From JBJENW01 sp051880395 (GTDB lineage: Bacteria; Bacillota; Clostridia; Lachnospirales; Lachnospiraceae): DNA of 64,000 nucleotides. The position numbers and the translations under genes were made by a program. Shown in pieces: positions 17,343 to 27,017 of this stretch (its first letter is position 1; every line of letters begins with the position of its first letter). Under the pieces are notes generated by a model. The model was not told the DNA's origin, did not search any database, and worked only from the letters and a program-made list of their open reading frames with translations. The DNA is taken from the NCBI GenBank assembly GCA_051880395.1, contig JBJENW010000035.1, positions 28,588 to 92,587 on the forward strand, given 5' to 3'.

Positions 17343-20300
17343 ATGCCATGCTCCGTATTAATATATTTTCCATTTAACGCCAATCCGATACGATATGCTT
17401 TCTGTTTGGCATCGTTTAGTGAAATCTTACAGCGAAATCCTGCATTCTGTCCTTTTTTTCCATACAATTCTGCCAGATCCGCACGCGATACGATCTGTGC
17501 CTGAAATGCCGTCGCATTCCCTTTTCGATCCCGCAGGACCACGATCGGATTTTGTTCTTCTTTTCGTTTTGCGGCTGCGTCAAATACCCAGCCGGTAACG
17601 AGGATAAAACGGTCTGTCTTTTTTACTGCATCGATCGCATATCGTAACGACCTCTTGCCGGATACCATGCCGTCCAGTGTAAAATCTGCGATCGCATTCT
17701 GAATCACGGATACTCCACTCATGTTATAGGAGAAATCCCCACGATCCTGCACCAGATTCGGGTTATAACAAGGGTCATATCCTACGAAATTCGGATGCAG
17801 TTCATACAAATGCGCTGCCTCTCGCTGCAGGCGTGCTGCTTTCTCTGGCGCAATATCTAATCCTCGCGTCACGGACTCGTAGTGATACAGGGTCACATCG
17901 TTTCGAAGGACGTTGAAATAGCCATGTTCCACCAGCTTAAAGCAAAGATCCACATCATTGTAGGAAATTGGCAATGTTTCCTCAAATCCTCCGATCTCCC
18001 GGAATTTTTCTGCATCCACCATCAGACACGCCCCTGTTACGATCGTATAATTATAATCGAGAATATTGCGTCCCCAATATAAATTCAGCGAATCATCATA
18101 CTTATGGAATGCATGTCCTGGTCCGATCTCATAATTGACAACACCGGCATGCTGAATCAGATTCGAATCCGGATATAACAGTTTTGCTCCCACTGCTCCG
18201 GTGTGCGTCTGTCCTGCCTGTCCTGCCATCCGCTGCAGCCACTGAGGTTCCGTCACACGAATATCATCATTTAAAAACAAAAGCAGTTCACCCTTTGCAT
18301 GGGATGCCCCGGTATTACACATTTTAGAAAAATTAAATTCCTGTTTTTCATAGTAATACGCTCCGTTATATTTCCGTATCAACGCTTCATATTTCTCACG
18401 GTTCTCCACACTGCTGCCATTATCTACAACGATCAACTCATAATTTCTGTATTCGCTTTGCTCCTCGATCGATGTCAAACACTGCGACAGCATTTCGTAA
18501 TTATCTTTACTTGGAATAATGATACTGATCAACGGATTCTCCACCGGATCATATACCACACGGTACTGCTGCACCTCTTTGATACATTCTAGTTTTGCCG
18601 ATATTCCCCGTCTCTGCATGGCATCTTTTTTCGCCTGGATCGTCGACTCTACAATATACGGTTTCGCCGTCAGATCATTCGCCGTAGATTCTTTTCGCAT
18701 CCGCCAGTGATACAAAATTTTCGGCACATGTCCGATCTCTTTTGTCTGCTCCATCACACGCAGCACCAGATCGTAATCCTGCGATCCTTCATATCCGACC
18801 CGCATTCCTCCGATCTGATCGATCAGTGACTTCCGATACATCGAAAAATGACAGGTATACATATAGGACATGAATGTATCCGGTGACCAGTCCGGTTTGA
18901 AAAATGGATCCCGACGTTCTTTTCCGTCTTCGCTGATTTTATCTTCATCCGAATAAATAAAATCATAGTTTGGATTTTCATTCAGCTTCTCTGCCATTGC
19001 AAACAACGCATTCGGTGCCAGCAGATCATCACAGTCAAGCAATGCGACAAATTCACCTTCTGCAGCAGCAAATCCATCGTTAGTCGCACGTGAGATATGC
19101 CCGTTTTCTTCCCGATAGATTACTTTGATCTTTGGCATATTCTCGTATGTTTTCAAGGTACGGCGCACGTTTTCCATCGTTGATTTATCATCTACAAGAA
19201 TCAGTTCCCAATTTTTATAGGTCTGTGTGCGCACAGACTGGATCATCGCATTCAACATATCATCTGCAACATTATAGACCGGAACGACAACGGAAATTAG
19301 CGGTTCATACTCCAATGGATGTGTCTCATATAAATCGGTCTCATTCTTTTTCATCCACATCACATACATGGCATTGTCCCCGTATTTGCTCATCTCAAGC
19401 GCATATTTCACAGCAGACGGGCCTGCATGTTTTAGAATGGATGCCGCATGATATACACGCTTTGGCAATACTTTTTTTGCAGTTTCTTTACAGTTTTCTT
19501 CTGCTGCGTGCGTCACATTCTTTACAACACCACCGGCTTTTTTTCCAACCTCACGGACCGCAACTGTCGGATGCTTGAGCGCTGTCTCATATTTTACCAC
19601 CTGTGCATGTTCCCGCTGTACACTTTCAAGTGCCTCCTGTAGTGCCTGATGCTCGTCCTCTTTTTCTTTCACAAAATGTTGCCATGTCATACCGGTTTTT
19701 CCGTACTGCGCCAGATACATATATTCCCGGTCTTTTCCATGAACATGCTGCTGAAAGAGATCATCCATTGTGCGGTAGACATCATAAAGTTCTGACGAAA
19801 TGCCGCATTCCTCCAGCAGTTTTTTCTCGGAAATGACCGTTTCCAGTACCTCGCGATTTTTATTGTAAAAGTAATAGACGGTCCGAAACCGCATGAATTC
19901 TTCCGGAAGTGGGAATTCAAACACCCATTCATAGTCCAGACAGTACCATTTTCCGTCTGAGATCACATAATTATCAAAGATCGTATCAAGATTTGCAATT
20001 TTTACGGCAGGCTTTCCGATCAGCCTTTCATCCGCCGTTTTAAAGATCTCGCAAAACGCTTTTGTCTCTTCAAACGGCTGCATACTGTCCTGCTGAAACT
20101 GAAAGATTATCTGCAGAAACTGATTCAGATTTTTCAAAAGTTTTGGAGCATCTGTCAGATCCGCTTCTAACAGACCAGATACGCTCTCCCCTTCCACAAA
20201 CGGGAAACGCACCGCCTTCTTATGCATGGTCGGCGCCAGAAACTGCACACACTCATACGTATCCCGCAGTTTCTCATACCGTCCCAAAAAAGCCTGGATA

Positions 20301-20431
20301 TGAGTTTCTGCCTCTGGAGAAAGCGGACACTTCTCGGCATAATCCACGCCGTCTTCCTCGTAAATGATCGTGCTGATCTGATATTGCGGTACACGTTCTC
20401 GATTATACTTTGCAAATTTTACTTTTCTCAT
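17339..20431 (-). CDS. Kinase-like/coiled-coil protein fused to two GT2 domains
   Basis: A protein of 1030 residues with several modules. Residues 1-240 look like a degenerate kinase/aminoglycoside-phosphotransferase fold, with ANLDTIFDNYVIS (Asp149, Asn154) and LDYEWVFEFPLP (Asp166, Glu168) in place of the usual catalytic and metal loops. A charged helical, probably coiled-coil, stretch runs from about 252 to 285. Two GT2 domains follow: the first with SVVVPVYN and LLDCDDLLAP (Asp-Cys-Asp-Asp at 466-469), the second with SIIIPSKDN and LFLNDDIRV, both apparently intact. A C-terminal region of about 110 residues is unassigned. It follows a methyltransferase gene by 15 bases, within the ABC exporter operon. 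WbdD-type chain terminators also combine methyltransferase, kinase and coiled coil. Confidence 0.85.
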   Translation of the reverse strand: MRKVKFAKYNRERVPQYQISTIIYEEDGVDYAEKCPLSPEAETHIQAFLGRYEKLRDTYECVQFLAPTMHKKAVRFPFVEGESVSGLLEADLTDAPKLLKNLNQFLQIIFQFQQDSMQPFEETKAFCEIFKTADERLIGKPAVKIANLDTIFDNYVISDGKWYCLDYEWVFEFPLPEEFMRFRTVYYFYNKNREVLETVISEKKLLEECGISSELYDVYRTMDDLFQQHVHGKDREYMYLAQYGKTGMTWQHFVKEKEDEHQALQEALESVQREHAQVVKYETALKHPTVAVREVGKKAGGVVKNVTHAAEENCKETAKKVLPKRVYHAASILKHAGPSAVKYALEMSKYGDNAMYVMWMKKNETDLYETHPLEYEPLISVVVPVYNVADDMLNAMIQSVRTQTYKNWELILVDDKSTMENVRRTLKTYENMPKIKVIYREENGHISRATNDGFAAAEGEFVALLDCDDLLAPNALFAMAEKLNENPNYDFIYSDEDKISEDGKERRDPFFKPDWSPDTFMSYMYTCHFSMYRKSLIDQIGGMRVGYEGSQDYDLVLRVMEQTKEIGHVPKILYHWRMRKESTANDLTAKPYIVESTIQAKKDAMQRRGISAKLECIKEVQQYRVVYDPVENPLISIIIPSKDNYEMLSQCLTSIEEQSEYRNYELIVVDNGSSVENREKYEALIRKYNGAYYYEKQEFNFSKMCNTGASHAKGELLLFLNDDIRVTEPQWLQRMAGQAGQTHTGAVGAKLLYPDSNLIQHAGVVNYEIGPGHAFHKYDDSLNLYWGRNILDYNYTIVTGACLMVDAEKFREIGGFEETLPISYNDVDLCFKLVEHGYFNVLRNDVTLYHYESVTRGLDIAPEKAARLQREAAHLYELHPNFVGYDPCYNPNLVQDRGDFSYNMSGVSVIQNAIADFTLDGMVSGKRSLRYAIDAVKKTDRFILVTGWVFDAAAKRKEEQNPIVVLRDRKGNATAFQAQIVSRADLAELYGKKGQNAGFRCKISLNDAKQKAYRIGLALNGKYINTEHGI

Positions 20432-20446
20432 ATACTGCCTCCCTTC

Positions 20447-21340
20447 CTATTTGCTGCTGATTACAAGAAATGAATTGGCAAACATCGGAAACAGCCCGTC
20501 CTCACAGATTCCGCCAAATGCCTGCGCTTCATTGAAAAACATATATCTGTCACGGTCATATGCCACCGACAAGGCTCTCAGATCTCCAGGCTTCGGCAGA
20601 TAGCTGTCTGAAAAAATCTGTGTCGGCAGTTTATAATCCGGCATCGGATAATAGAATTCATTAGTCCGAAATCCCACCTGCCGCAGCATATCCTCCAGCA
20701 CATTTCGAGAAAACGTACGGACACGCTCCACATTGTGATAATTTTCGATTCCGTCAAACAATTCACCCGTATGGTCTTCTCTTGCACCCGCAAAATACTT
20801 CAAGCCGTATTTATTCTCGATTGCAATAAAAAGTTTTCCGCCCGGTTTTAAAAATGCCTGTGCTTTTTTCAACATATCCAGAAATGGATTTTTTGAATTC
20901 ACATAACAGATAGAATATTCAAAAACACCGATAAGTGTCACATAATCGAATTTCTGATCCAGCTTGATATCTTCGAAGTTTCCGACATAAATTTCGAGAT
21001 TGTCGCAATCCTCATTTCGCGTTGCATTGATCGTAGAACGCTTTTTCGACAGATCAATGGCTGTGACATGTTTTGTCTTTCTACAGAAAAGACCGGTCAG
21101 TGCACCACAACCCGCTCCGATTTCCAATAATGTCCCGTCCGGATCAAAGTCATACCAATCCAGCAGATTTTCTCTCATATTCGATAAATGATACAAATGC
21201 GGCCAGGAATTTCCTTCCCTCAGCATTTTCGGAATGTCTTCTTTGTGCTGTGCCGCCTCTAACAATTCATCTTCGACCTCTCCGTCACTGTAGAGATCCG
21301 TTCCACTGTAATAGGTCAGGTTTAATTTTTCTTCTATCAT
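20447..21340 (-). CDS. Class I SAM-dependent methyltransferase
   Basis: A 297-residue Rossmann-fold methyltransferase. LLEIGAGCGALTG is the SAM-binding glycine loop, TAIDLSKKR is the acidic ribose-binding strand and VGNFEDIKL and FDYVTLIGVFEY are motifs II and III. It should act on a small molecule or glycan in the cytoplasm. It lies 18 bases downstream of the ABC-exporter ATPase and 15 bases upstream of the kinase-like/GT2 protein. The context suggests methylation of a sugar or of a terminal phosphate on the exported chain; the substrate cannot be deduced from sequence alone. Confidence 0.9.
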   Translation of the reverse strand: MIEEKLNLTYYSGTDLYSDGEVEDELLEAAQHKEDIPKMLREGNSWPHLYHLSNMRENLLDWYDFDPDGTLLEIGAGCGALTGLFCRKTKHVTAIDLSKKRSTINATRNEDCDNLEIYVGNFEDIKLDQKFDYVTLIGVFEYSICYVNSKNPFLDMLKKAQAFLKPGGKLFIAIENKYGLKYFAGAREDHTGELFDGIENYHNVERVRTFSRNVLEDMLRQVGFRTNEFYYPMPDYKLPTQIFSDSYLPKPGDLRALSVAYDRDRYMFFNEAQAFGGICEDGLFPMFANSFLVISSK

Positions 21341-21358
21341 CGGCTGCTCCTTTCTCCC

Positions 21359-22639
21359 TTAACATTTTGTAATCTCTACCTGCGAATCCAGATCAAAGAA
21401 ACCTACCGTATCCTGCTGTGAGATCACGGTCAGATTCGTGATATCGTATAACCGGTCATACACCGTAAACTCCCCGTCTACATAGCCGGTACATCCAAAC
21501 GAGACCAGATACTCTCCGCCCTGCATCATCGCTTTCTGGGAAAAAGAAATCTCGTAGGATTCCCCTTTTTTCGCAAGTTCTAAATCTTTGCGTTCAAACA
21601 TTGTATTTGTCCCGGTCACATCTTGTCCGCGAACATTTTTGATCGTAAAGGCAAAAATCGGATTTTCGACATCCTCAGCCACTTCCACCCGCATTTTGAC
21701 CGTAAACGATGACTTTTTCATGATCAGATTCGTGATCCGATCTGTCTCATCAAAAATTCCAAAATCAACAATCGAAATCTTCTGCGTTCCGTAGGTATCG
21801 TTTTCTTCATTTATACGAAGCTGATCTTTCCAGTAAGTCCCCGGCTTTCGGATTTCTTCTGCCTGAGGCTCTGTTTCTTTTGCTTCATCCTCATTTTCAT
21901 CATACTGATTGACCAGGATCTTTTTATAGATATCCACCATTTCTTTCGGATTTCCTTCTTTGATCTTTGTTCCATGATTTAACACGATCGCGCGATCACA
22001 ATATTTCACCATTGCACTCATATCGTGCGTCACTAAAAGGATCGTCGTACCGTTTTGTTTGATCTCATTCATCTTTTGAAAACACTTCGATTGAAAATAG
22101 ATATCCCCCACAGACAACGCTTCATCAACGATCAGAATATCCGGCTCCACATTGATCGCAACCGCAAAAGCCAATCGTGCAAACATACCGCTCGAATACG
22201 TTTTCACCGGCTGATTGATATAATCCCCGATTCCTGCAAACTCTGTGATCGCCCCCACGCGTTCATCCATCTGCTCTTTGGTATATCCCATCATCGAACC
22301 GTTCAGGTAGATATTCTGTATTCCGGTATATTCCTGGTTAAATCCGGCGCCAAGCTCTAAAAGCGCTGAGATTTTTCCTTTTACATTTACTTCGCCACTG
22401 CTCTGCGTAAGGACGCCGGTAATGATTTTTAATAATGTCGACTTTCCAGCCCCATTTGTTCCGATCAGACCAACTGTTTCCCCTTTATATACATCAAATG
22501 AGACATCCTGAAGCGCATAGTATTCTTCATAATTCTGCTTACGCGTCAGGCGCAGTGCATCCTTCAGTCGTTCCATCGGGCTTGTGTATAGCTTGTATAT
22601 CTTTGTAACATTTTTTATCTGTATCACTTTTTCTTCCAT
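21359..22639 (-). CDS. ABC transporter ATPase with Wzt-type C-terminal domain
   Basis: A 426-residue ABC ATPase of the TagH/Wzt class. IGTNGAGKST is Walker A, TYSSGMFARLAFA is the signature and ILIVDEALSVGD is Walker B. After about residue 250 comes a linker and a domain of roughly 155 residues resembling Wzt_C, which in O9a-type systems binds the chain terminus. An ATG at 22654 is also in frame, but GGAG lies nine bases upstream of the ATG at 22639 and no site precedes the other. It pairs with the permease gene upstream and would energise export of undecaprenyl-linked polysaccharide. Confidence 0.92.
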   Translation of the reverse strand: MEEKVIQIKNVTKIYKLYTSPMERLKDALRLTRKQNYEEYYALQDVSFDVYKGETVGLIGTNGAGKSTLLKIITGVLTQSSGEVNVKGKISALLELGAGFNQEYTGIQNIYLNGSMMGYTKEQMDERVGAITEFAGIGDYINQPVKTYSSGMFARLAFAVAINVEPDILIVDEALSVGDIYFQSKCFQKMNEIKQNGTTILLVTHDMSAMVKYCDRAIVLNHGTKIKEGNPKEMVDIYKKILVNQYDENEDEAKETEPQAEEIRKPGTYWKDQLRINEENDTYGTQKISIVDFGIFDETDRITNLIMKKSSFTVKMRVEVAEDVENPIFAFTIKNVRGQDVTGTNTMFERKDLELAKKGESYEISFSQKAMMQGGEYLVSFGCTGYVDGEFTVYDRLYDITNLTVISQQDTVGFFDLDSQVEITKC

Positions 22640-22657
22640 TTTTCCACTCTCCATGTA

Positions 22658-23593
22658 TTACAGGACATCTGCAAAATGCGGCCGCAGTCTCTGAAAGATC
22701 GTTGTTCCAATCAAAAACAGCAGGCCGGTGACCGTCCAGAAATATAGCGTCAAATCCATGTGCTCCCAGAATCCGACATGATGCAGCAAAGAATCCTTAT
22801 ATCCGTTTGTGACATAATACATCGGATTCAGATGAAAGATCCAGCGGATCGATTCCGGCATCAGGCTGTCATCCCACATGATCGGTGTCACCCACATAAA
22901 TACCTGCATAAAAATGTTAATGATCTGCGTCAGATCACGGAAAAATAATACGATGGCACTTGTGGCATAGACGAGTGCGATCACAAATGCCCACATACAG
23001 ATCAGATAGTATGGCAGCTGCAGCAAATACAGACTCGGTCCGTATCCCATACACGCACAGATAACAAAGGATACCAGTAAAAAGAAAAAGTGAATAAAGG
23101 AAGCTGAAATCACTTTTACAACCGGTAAGATATCAATCTTGAACACGACTTTCTTTACTAAATATGAATACTCCAACAAGGCATTTGTTCCGCTCGTCAA
23201 CGCTTCCGAAAATACAAACCATGGAACCAGACCCCCGATCAGGTTCAGTACAAACGGGATTCCATCCACACTCTTTGCAGGACGAAACGGCGTCTGCGTA
23301 AATACAAACCAATACATCAAGATCGTGACGATCGGCTGTACGAATGCCCACAAGATTCCAAAATACGAACCGGCAAACCGCGTCTTAAAATCATTTTTCG
23401 ATAAATTCCAAATGAGTGTTCTACTTTTCCACAATTCCATCGGGGTATGCAAAACCCGATCAGCTTTCGCTACCAGAATTCCCCCGGCAATATTAAACAA
23501 CACCAGCAGCAGTTTCGATGGATGCGTAAATATGCAGATTGCAAGGTCCAACAAAATCAACAGTGCCGCCATTGCGATTCTTCGCTTATTCAA
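22658..23593 (-). CDS. ABC-2 type polysaccharide export permease
   Basis: A 311-residue permease of the TagG/RfbD/Wzm type. After two N-terminal hydrophobic segments, SKNDFKTRFAGSYFGILWAF is the typical cytoplasmic amphipathic region, and about six further spans follow with FFRDLTQIINIFMQ and HLNPMYYVTNGYKDSL. The start is TTG at 23593 with AAGGAGG nine bases upstream; the next ATG (codon 8) has no ribosome site. With the ATPase it forms an exporter for lipid-linked glycans. A TATAAT element lies about 45 bases upstream. Confidence 0.93.
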   Translation of the reverse strand: MNKRRIAMAALLILLDLAICIFTHPSKLLLVLFNIAGGILVAKADRVLHTPMELWKSRTLIWNLSKNDFKTRFAGSYFGILWAFVQPIVTILMYWFVFTQTPFRPAKSVDGIPFVLNLIGGLVPWFVFSEALTSGTNALLEYSYLVKKVVFKIDILPVVKVISASFIHFFFLLVSFVICACMGYGPSLYLLQLPYYLICMWAFVIALVYATSAIVLFFRDLTQIINIFMQVFMWVTPIMWDDSLMPESIRWIFHLNPMYYVTNGYKDSLLHHVGFWEHMDLTLYFWTVTGLLFLIGTTIFQRLRPHFADVL

Positions 23594-23635
23594 CTTTCTT
23601 TTCCTCCTTTAAGCGTCCGTTACAAAATCTCTTGT

Positions 23636-23641
23636 ATTATA
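23636..23641 (-). promoter_or_regulatory. -10 element upstream of the ABC exporter operon
   Basis: A perfect TATAAT stands about 45 bases before the TTG start of the permease gene, in the 74-base gap after the giant GT2 gene. No good -35 hexamer is present at normal spacing, so activity may be weak or activator-dependent. Confidence 0.45.
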
Positions 23642-23667
23642 CACCGATTTGGGTAAAAAAACCATCT

Positions 23668-26600
23668 TTATTTTTTCTGTAATCCCCAAGGCATATAATT
23701 TGCCGGCATTGTAGATAACGCTTCGTTATAATATGCATCGCCTTTTTGGATTTCTGTCTTCCATTTCGTAAGAAATTTGCTTCTGTGTTCACAAAAGTCT
23801 GCATATTCTTTTTTGATTTCTGTTTTTTTCAGATTCGGCGGACAGGAACGTCTTGATGCATAGACTTCCCACTGTTCTTCCTGTTCCATATGTTTTCCGG
23901 AAATTTTTGCCGTTACTGCTGGTTGATAGACCACCTGATATCCTGCCTGCTGCAAGCGCAGACAGAGATCATACAGCGCGTAGCAGCCTTGGAATTCTGT
24001 GGTAAAACCACCGACTTTCTGCAATGCCTCCTTTGACACCACGTAACAACCATTGCCGATCAGACTCACATTCTGACAGGTCACCGCTCGGGAAAACAAA
24101 CCTTTAAATCCTTTCTGCAGACCGGCATAAATTGGAACCGGACCATATTTTTTATCCAATGTCACAGCCGCATGCAATAATTTTTTATCCTCTTTCACCA
24201 CACGGCATCCGACAATGCCCACTCCCGAACACTGCGCCGTTGCCAAAAGGATCTCTGCCCAGTCTGCCTCCTGTGGCTGAACATTCGATGCGCAAATGAC
24301 AAAATAGTCCGCTGTCTGTTTTTCTACACGCTCACCAAGCAGTGCGTGACGTGCCATCTCCGGCGTCAAATAGGACACGGTTGGCTCTCCCTGTTTTTTA
24401 TAACTGGTCTGATAAAAGCCAAGATCGTTTGTCAATGTCACCTCCGCCTGCATGTTCTGCCGTTTCAAGTGTGCTTCGATGGCACGTTTCCCTGCATCAT
24501 ACGCATACTGCTTACTGGATGTATTGACAGCCGTAGATGCCTGATGCATCCGCCAGTGATACAAGATTTTCGGAATATGACAGGTTTCTTTTGCCCGCTC
24601 CACACAACGCAGAATAAAATCATAATCCTGTGCTCCGTCATACTGCGCGTCAAATCCTCCGATTTCTTTCGCCAACGCTGTCTCCACAACGAAGAAATGA
24701 CAGATATAATTATTCGCGCGCAGTAAAAACCAGTTCAGATCCGGTTTTAAATGCGGCTGCACGTGTGCACCGGTTTCATCAATGACTTTGTCTTCATCGC
24801 TGTAAAAAACCTGTGCATCCGGATGTGACTGATACATCTGTACCACTTCAAACAATGCATTCGGGGCCAAACAGTCATCATGATCCAAAAATCCGACGAA
24901 TTCTCCCTTTGCCAGCGCAAGACCTGCATTTGTATTCTCTGCAATCCCTTTATTTTCTCCTAATTTTTGATAGGTGATGCGCATCTCGTTGGCATACTGT
25001 CTTTCAATCTGATTTTTTACCTTGTCACTTTCACTTCCATCTGCAATGCACAACTGCCAGTTCGGATATGTCTGCGCCATCACCGACTCCAGAAGTTCCT
25101 TTAAAAAGCGCTCGTCCGTTTCATACGTCGGAACCACGATGCTGATCGTCGGTTTCTTTTCGAATTCTACACTTTCTTGCGCCTGCAGTTCTTCCTCATT
25201 TAACTTTCCGCACTGCTCATACCAGGCAGGATAATCAAAACTGTCTCTATGATCATGTTCTATTTTTTTTAATACCAGTTCCCGAATGCCGTAGCGTTTT
25301 AGCATTCCTGTTGTATAACGAATTTTTGCTTTCATATTTCCTTCGCTCTTTTCCATTTCTATAAGAGGTTTTTGCTGATTCTGTGGTGGATTCCAGGCAA
25401 GTCTTTCATCCGCAGATGCCGTTTCTACCAAAATTGAATATGGCTGATAAACGATTCTCTCCAGGGAGATTATGCAGTGTGACGGTTCCTCACAGAGGAC
25501 CAGCCCTTCCTCTAATGCCTTTCGGCTCAATAGTATCCCTTTATCATAAATGGCATCGACATTATGTGCATAAAAATTTCTTCCCATGTATCCGAGTTCC
25601 ATATAGGACAGCACCGACACACCGTTTTCTTTTATCCATTCACCGTTTGCCGGATTTTTGATCGCGGTCGTCATCCAGGTCATTTCCTGCCGATCGATCA
25701 CCTTGGCTCCTGTCACAGCTACTCCCGGAAGGGATGCATATTGTACCAACTCCTGAAGCCAGTCTTCGCGCACCGGTTTCATCCCTGCTTCAAACACACC
25801 AATGTACGGTTCATTATAAGCCAGAAGCTGTTCTTCCCAGGATAGCTCTTTTTTGCGCTCTGCAATTTCCACTTCATATGATGGATATGCGGTGTGTGTT
25901 TCAATTGCCTGTTTCGTGTCAAGGAGCTCCTTTTCATCTGTCTGCTCCTCTTTCAAAAGAAGGATACGCACTGCCGGATACTGTGTCATTTCGTATTCCA
26001 GCCGGTACTGTGTCGCACACATGTGCGTACTGTACACCTGCACACTCCTGTTATTTCGCGCCTCTGCATCCTGCACGGCACGTTTTCCCGCATCGATCGC
26101 ATACGATTTCGCCCGTATATCTTTTGAGACCGACTGCTCGTGTACCCGCCAGAAATACAAAACCTGCGGCACATGACTGACCTTCTTTGCCGCCTCTGTC
26201 AATCGCAGCAGAAATTCATGATCCTGACTGCCATTATACGCTTCTTGAAATCCTCCGGTTTCCTCCAACAGACTTTTTTCAAACACCACCAAATGACAGA
26301 TATAATTCACACTCTTTAATGTCTCCGGCGCGAAATCTGATTTCCGGTGGATGGTTTCTATGTTGGTGATCCGTCCTCCGGAAAATGTCAGCTCATCGGT
26401 ATAGACCATGCGGCTCTTGTCTTTCTTCATTTTTTTCACGCATGCATACAGTGCACTCGGATGCAGAAGATCGTCATGATCTAACAGTGCAAGGTACGTT
26501 CCATTCGCCATATCGATCGCCGCATTCGTATTTCCTGCAATTCCCAGATTCTCCTTTAATTTCTGGTAGTGAATCCGCGTATCCTCCCTTTGCATACTGC

Positions 26601-26973
26601 GGCAATACATCTCGATTTCCGGTGCATCTTCACTTCCATCTGCCAGACATAATTCCCAATTCTGATACGTCTGCTCCTTGACAGACGCGATCATCTCTTC
26701 CAAAAACGGCAGCGGTGTCTGATATAACGGCACCACAATGGATACCATTTTTTCACTGTTTTTACTGTTTTGTCTCTGCTTTTCACGCGTGCTTATACTT
26801 GGCATGAGCTTTTCTGCCGCAAAATAGGCACGCTTATGTTTTAAATTCTGCCTGACTGCATACGCCAACTGATGCAGATATCCTGCCTCATCCGTTACTT
26901 CTGTATCATACTCCTGAAAACATACGGAAACAAGCTCCCTTAACCGACTTTCTTCTGTCCTATCTTCCTTCAT
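23668..26973 (-). CDS. Giant four-module GT2 protein, two intact and two decayed domains
   Basis: A protein of 1101 residues. Starting from residue 76, an intact GT2 domain (SIVVPLYQTP, then Asp-His-Asp-Asp at 165-168) is followed by a related domain at about 334-515 whose metal site has become VFEAGMKP. A second intact domain starts at about 610 (SIVVPTYET, Asp-His-Asp-Asp at 697-700), followed by another decayed copy with VICASNVQP and no DxD. The halves look like an internal duplication. An in-frame start at 27111 would run 94 bases into the upstream gene; the ATG at 26973, with AAAGGAAAAGAG nearby, is preferred. Function is probably addition of two sugars or repeated addition of one; the sugar is unknown. 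Confidence 0.85.
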   Translation of the reverse strand: MKEDRTEESRLRELVSVCFQEYDTEVTDEAGYLHQLAYAVRQNLKHKRAYFAAEKLMPSISTREKQRQNSKNSEKMVSIVVPLYQTPLPFLEEMIASVKEQTYQNWELCLADGSEDAPEIEMYCRSMQREDTRIHYQKLKENLGIAGNTNAAIDMANGTYLALLDHDDLLHPSALYACVKKMKKDKSRMVYTDELTFSGGRITNIETIHRKSDFAPETLKSVNYICHLVVFEKSLLEETGGFQEAYNGSQDHEFLLRLTEAAKKVSHVPQVLYFWRVHEQSVSKDIRAKSYAIDAGKRAVQDAEARNNRSVQVYSTHMCATQYRLEYEMTQYPAVRILLLKEEQTDEKELLDTKQAIETHTAYPSYEVEIAERKKELSWEEQLLAYNEPYIGVFEAGMKPVREDWLQELVQYASLPGVAVTGAKVIDRQEMTWMTTAIKNPANGEWIKENGVSVLSYMELGYMGRNFYAHNVDAIYDKGILLSRKALEEGLVLCEEPSHCIISLERIVYQPYSILVETASADERLAWNPPQNQQKPLIEMEKSEGNMKAKIRYTTGMLKRYGIRELVLKKIEHDHRDSFDYPAWYEQCGKLNEEELQAQESVEFEKKPTISIVVPTYETDERFLKELLESVMAQTYPNWQLCIADGSESDKVKNQIERQYANEMRITYQKLGENKGIAENTNAGLALAKGEFVGFLDHDDCLAPNALFEVVQMYQSHPDAQVFYSDEDKVIDETGAHVQPHLKPDLNWFLLRANNYICHFFVVETALAKEIGGFDAQYDGAQDYDFILRCVERAKETCHIPKILYHWRMHQASTAVNTSSKQYAYDAGKRAIEAHLKRQNMQAEVTLTNDLGFYQTSYKKQGEPTVSYLTPEMARHALLGERVEKQTADYFVICASNVQPQEADWAEILLATAQCSGVGIVGCRVVKEDKKLLHAAVTLDKKYGPVPIYAGLQKGFKGLFSRAVTCQNVSLIGNGCYVVSKEALQKVGGFTTEFQGCYALYDLCLRLQQAGYQVVYQPAVTAKISGKHMEQEEQWEVYASRRSCPPNLKKTEIKKEYADFCEHRSKFLTKWKTEIQKGDAYYNEALSTMPANYMPWGLQKK

Positions 26974-27017
26974 ACAACTCTCTTTTCCTTTCTCCTCATA
27001 CAAAACACTTTCGTTTC

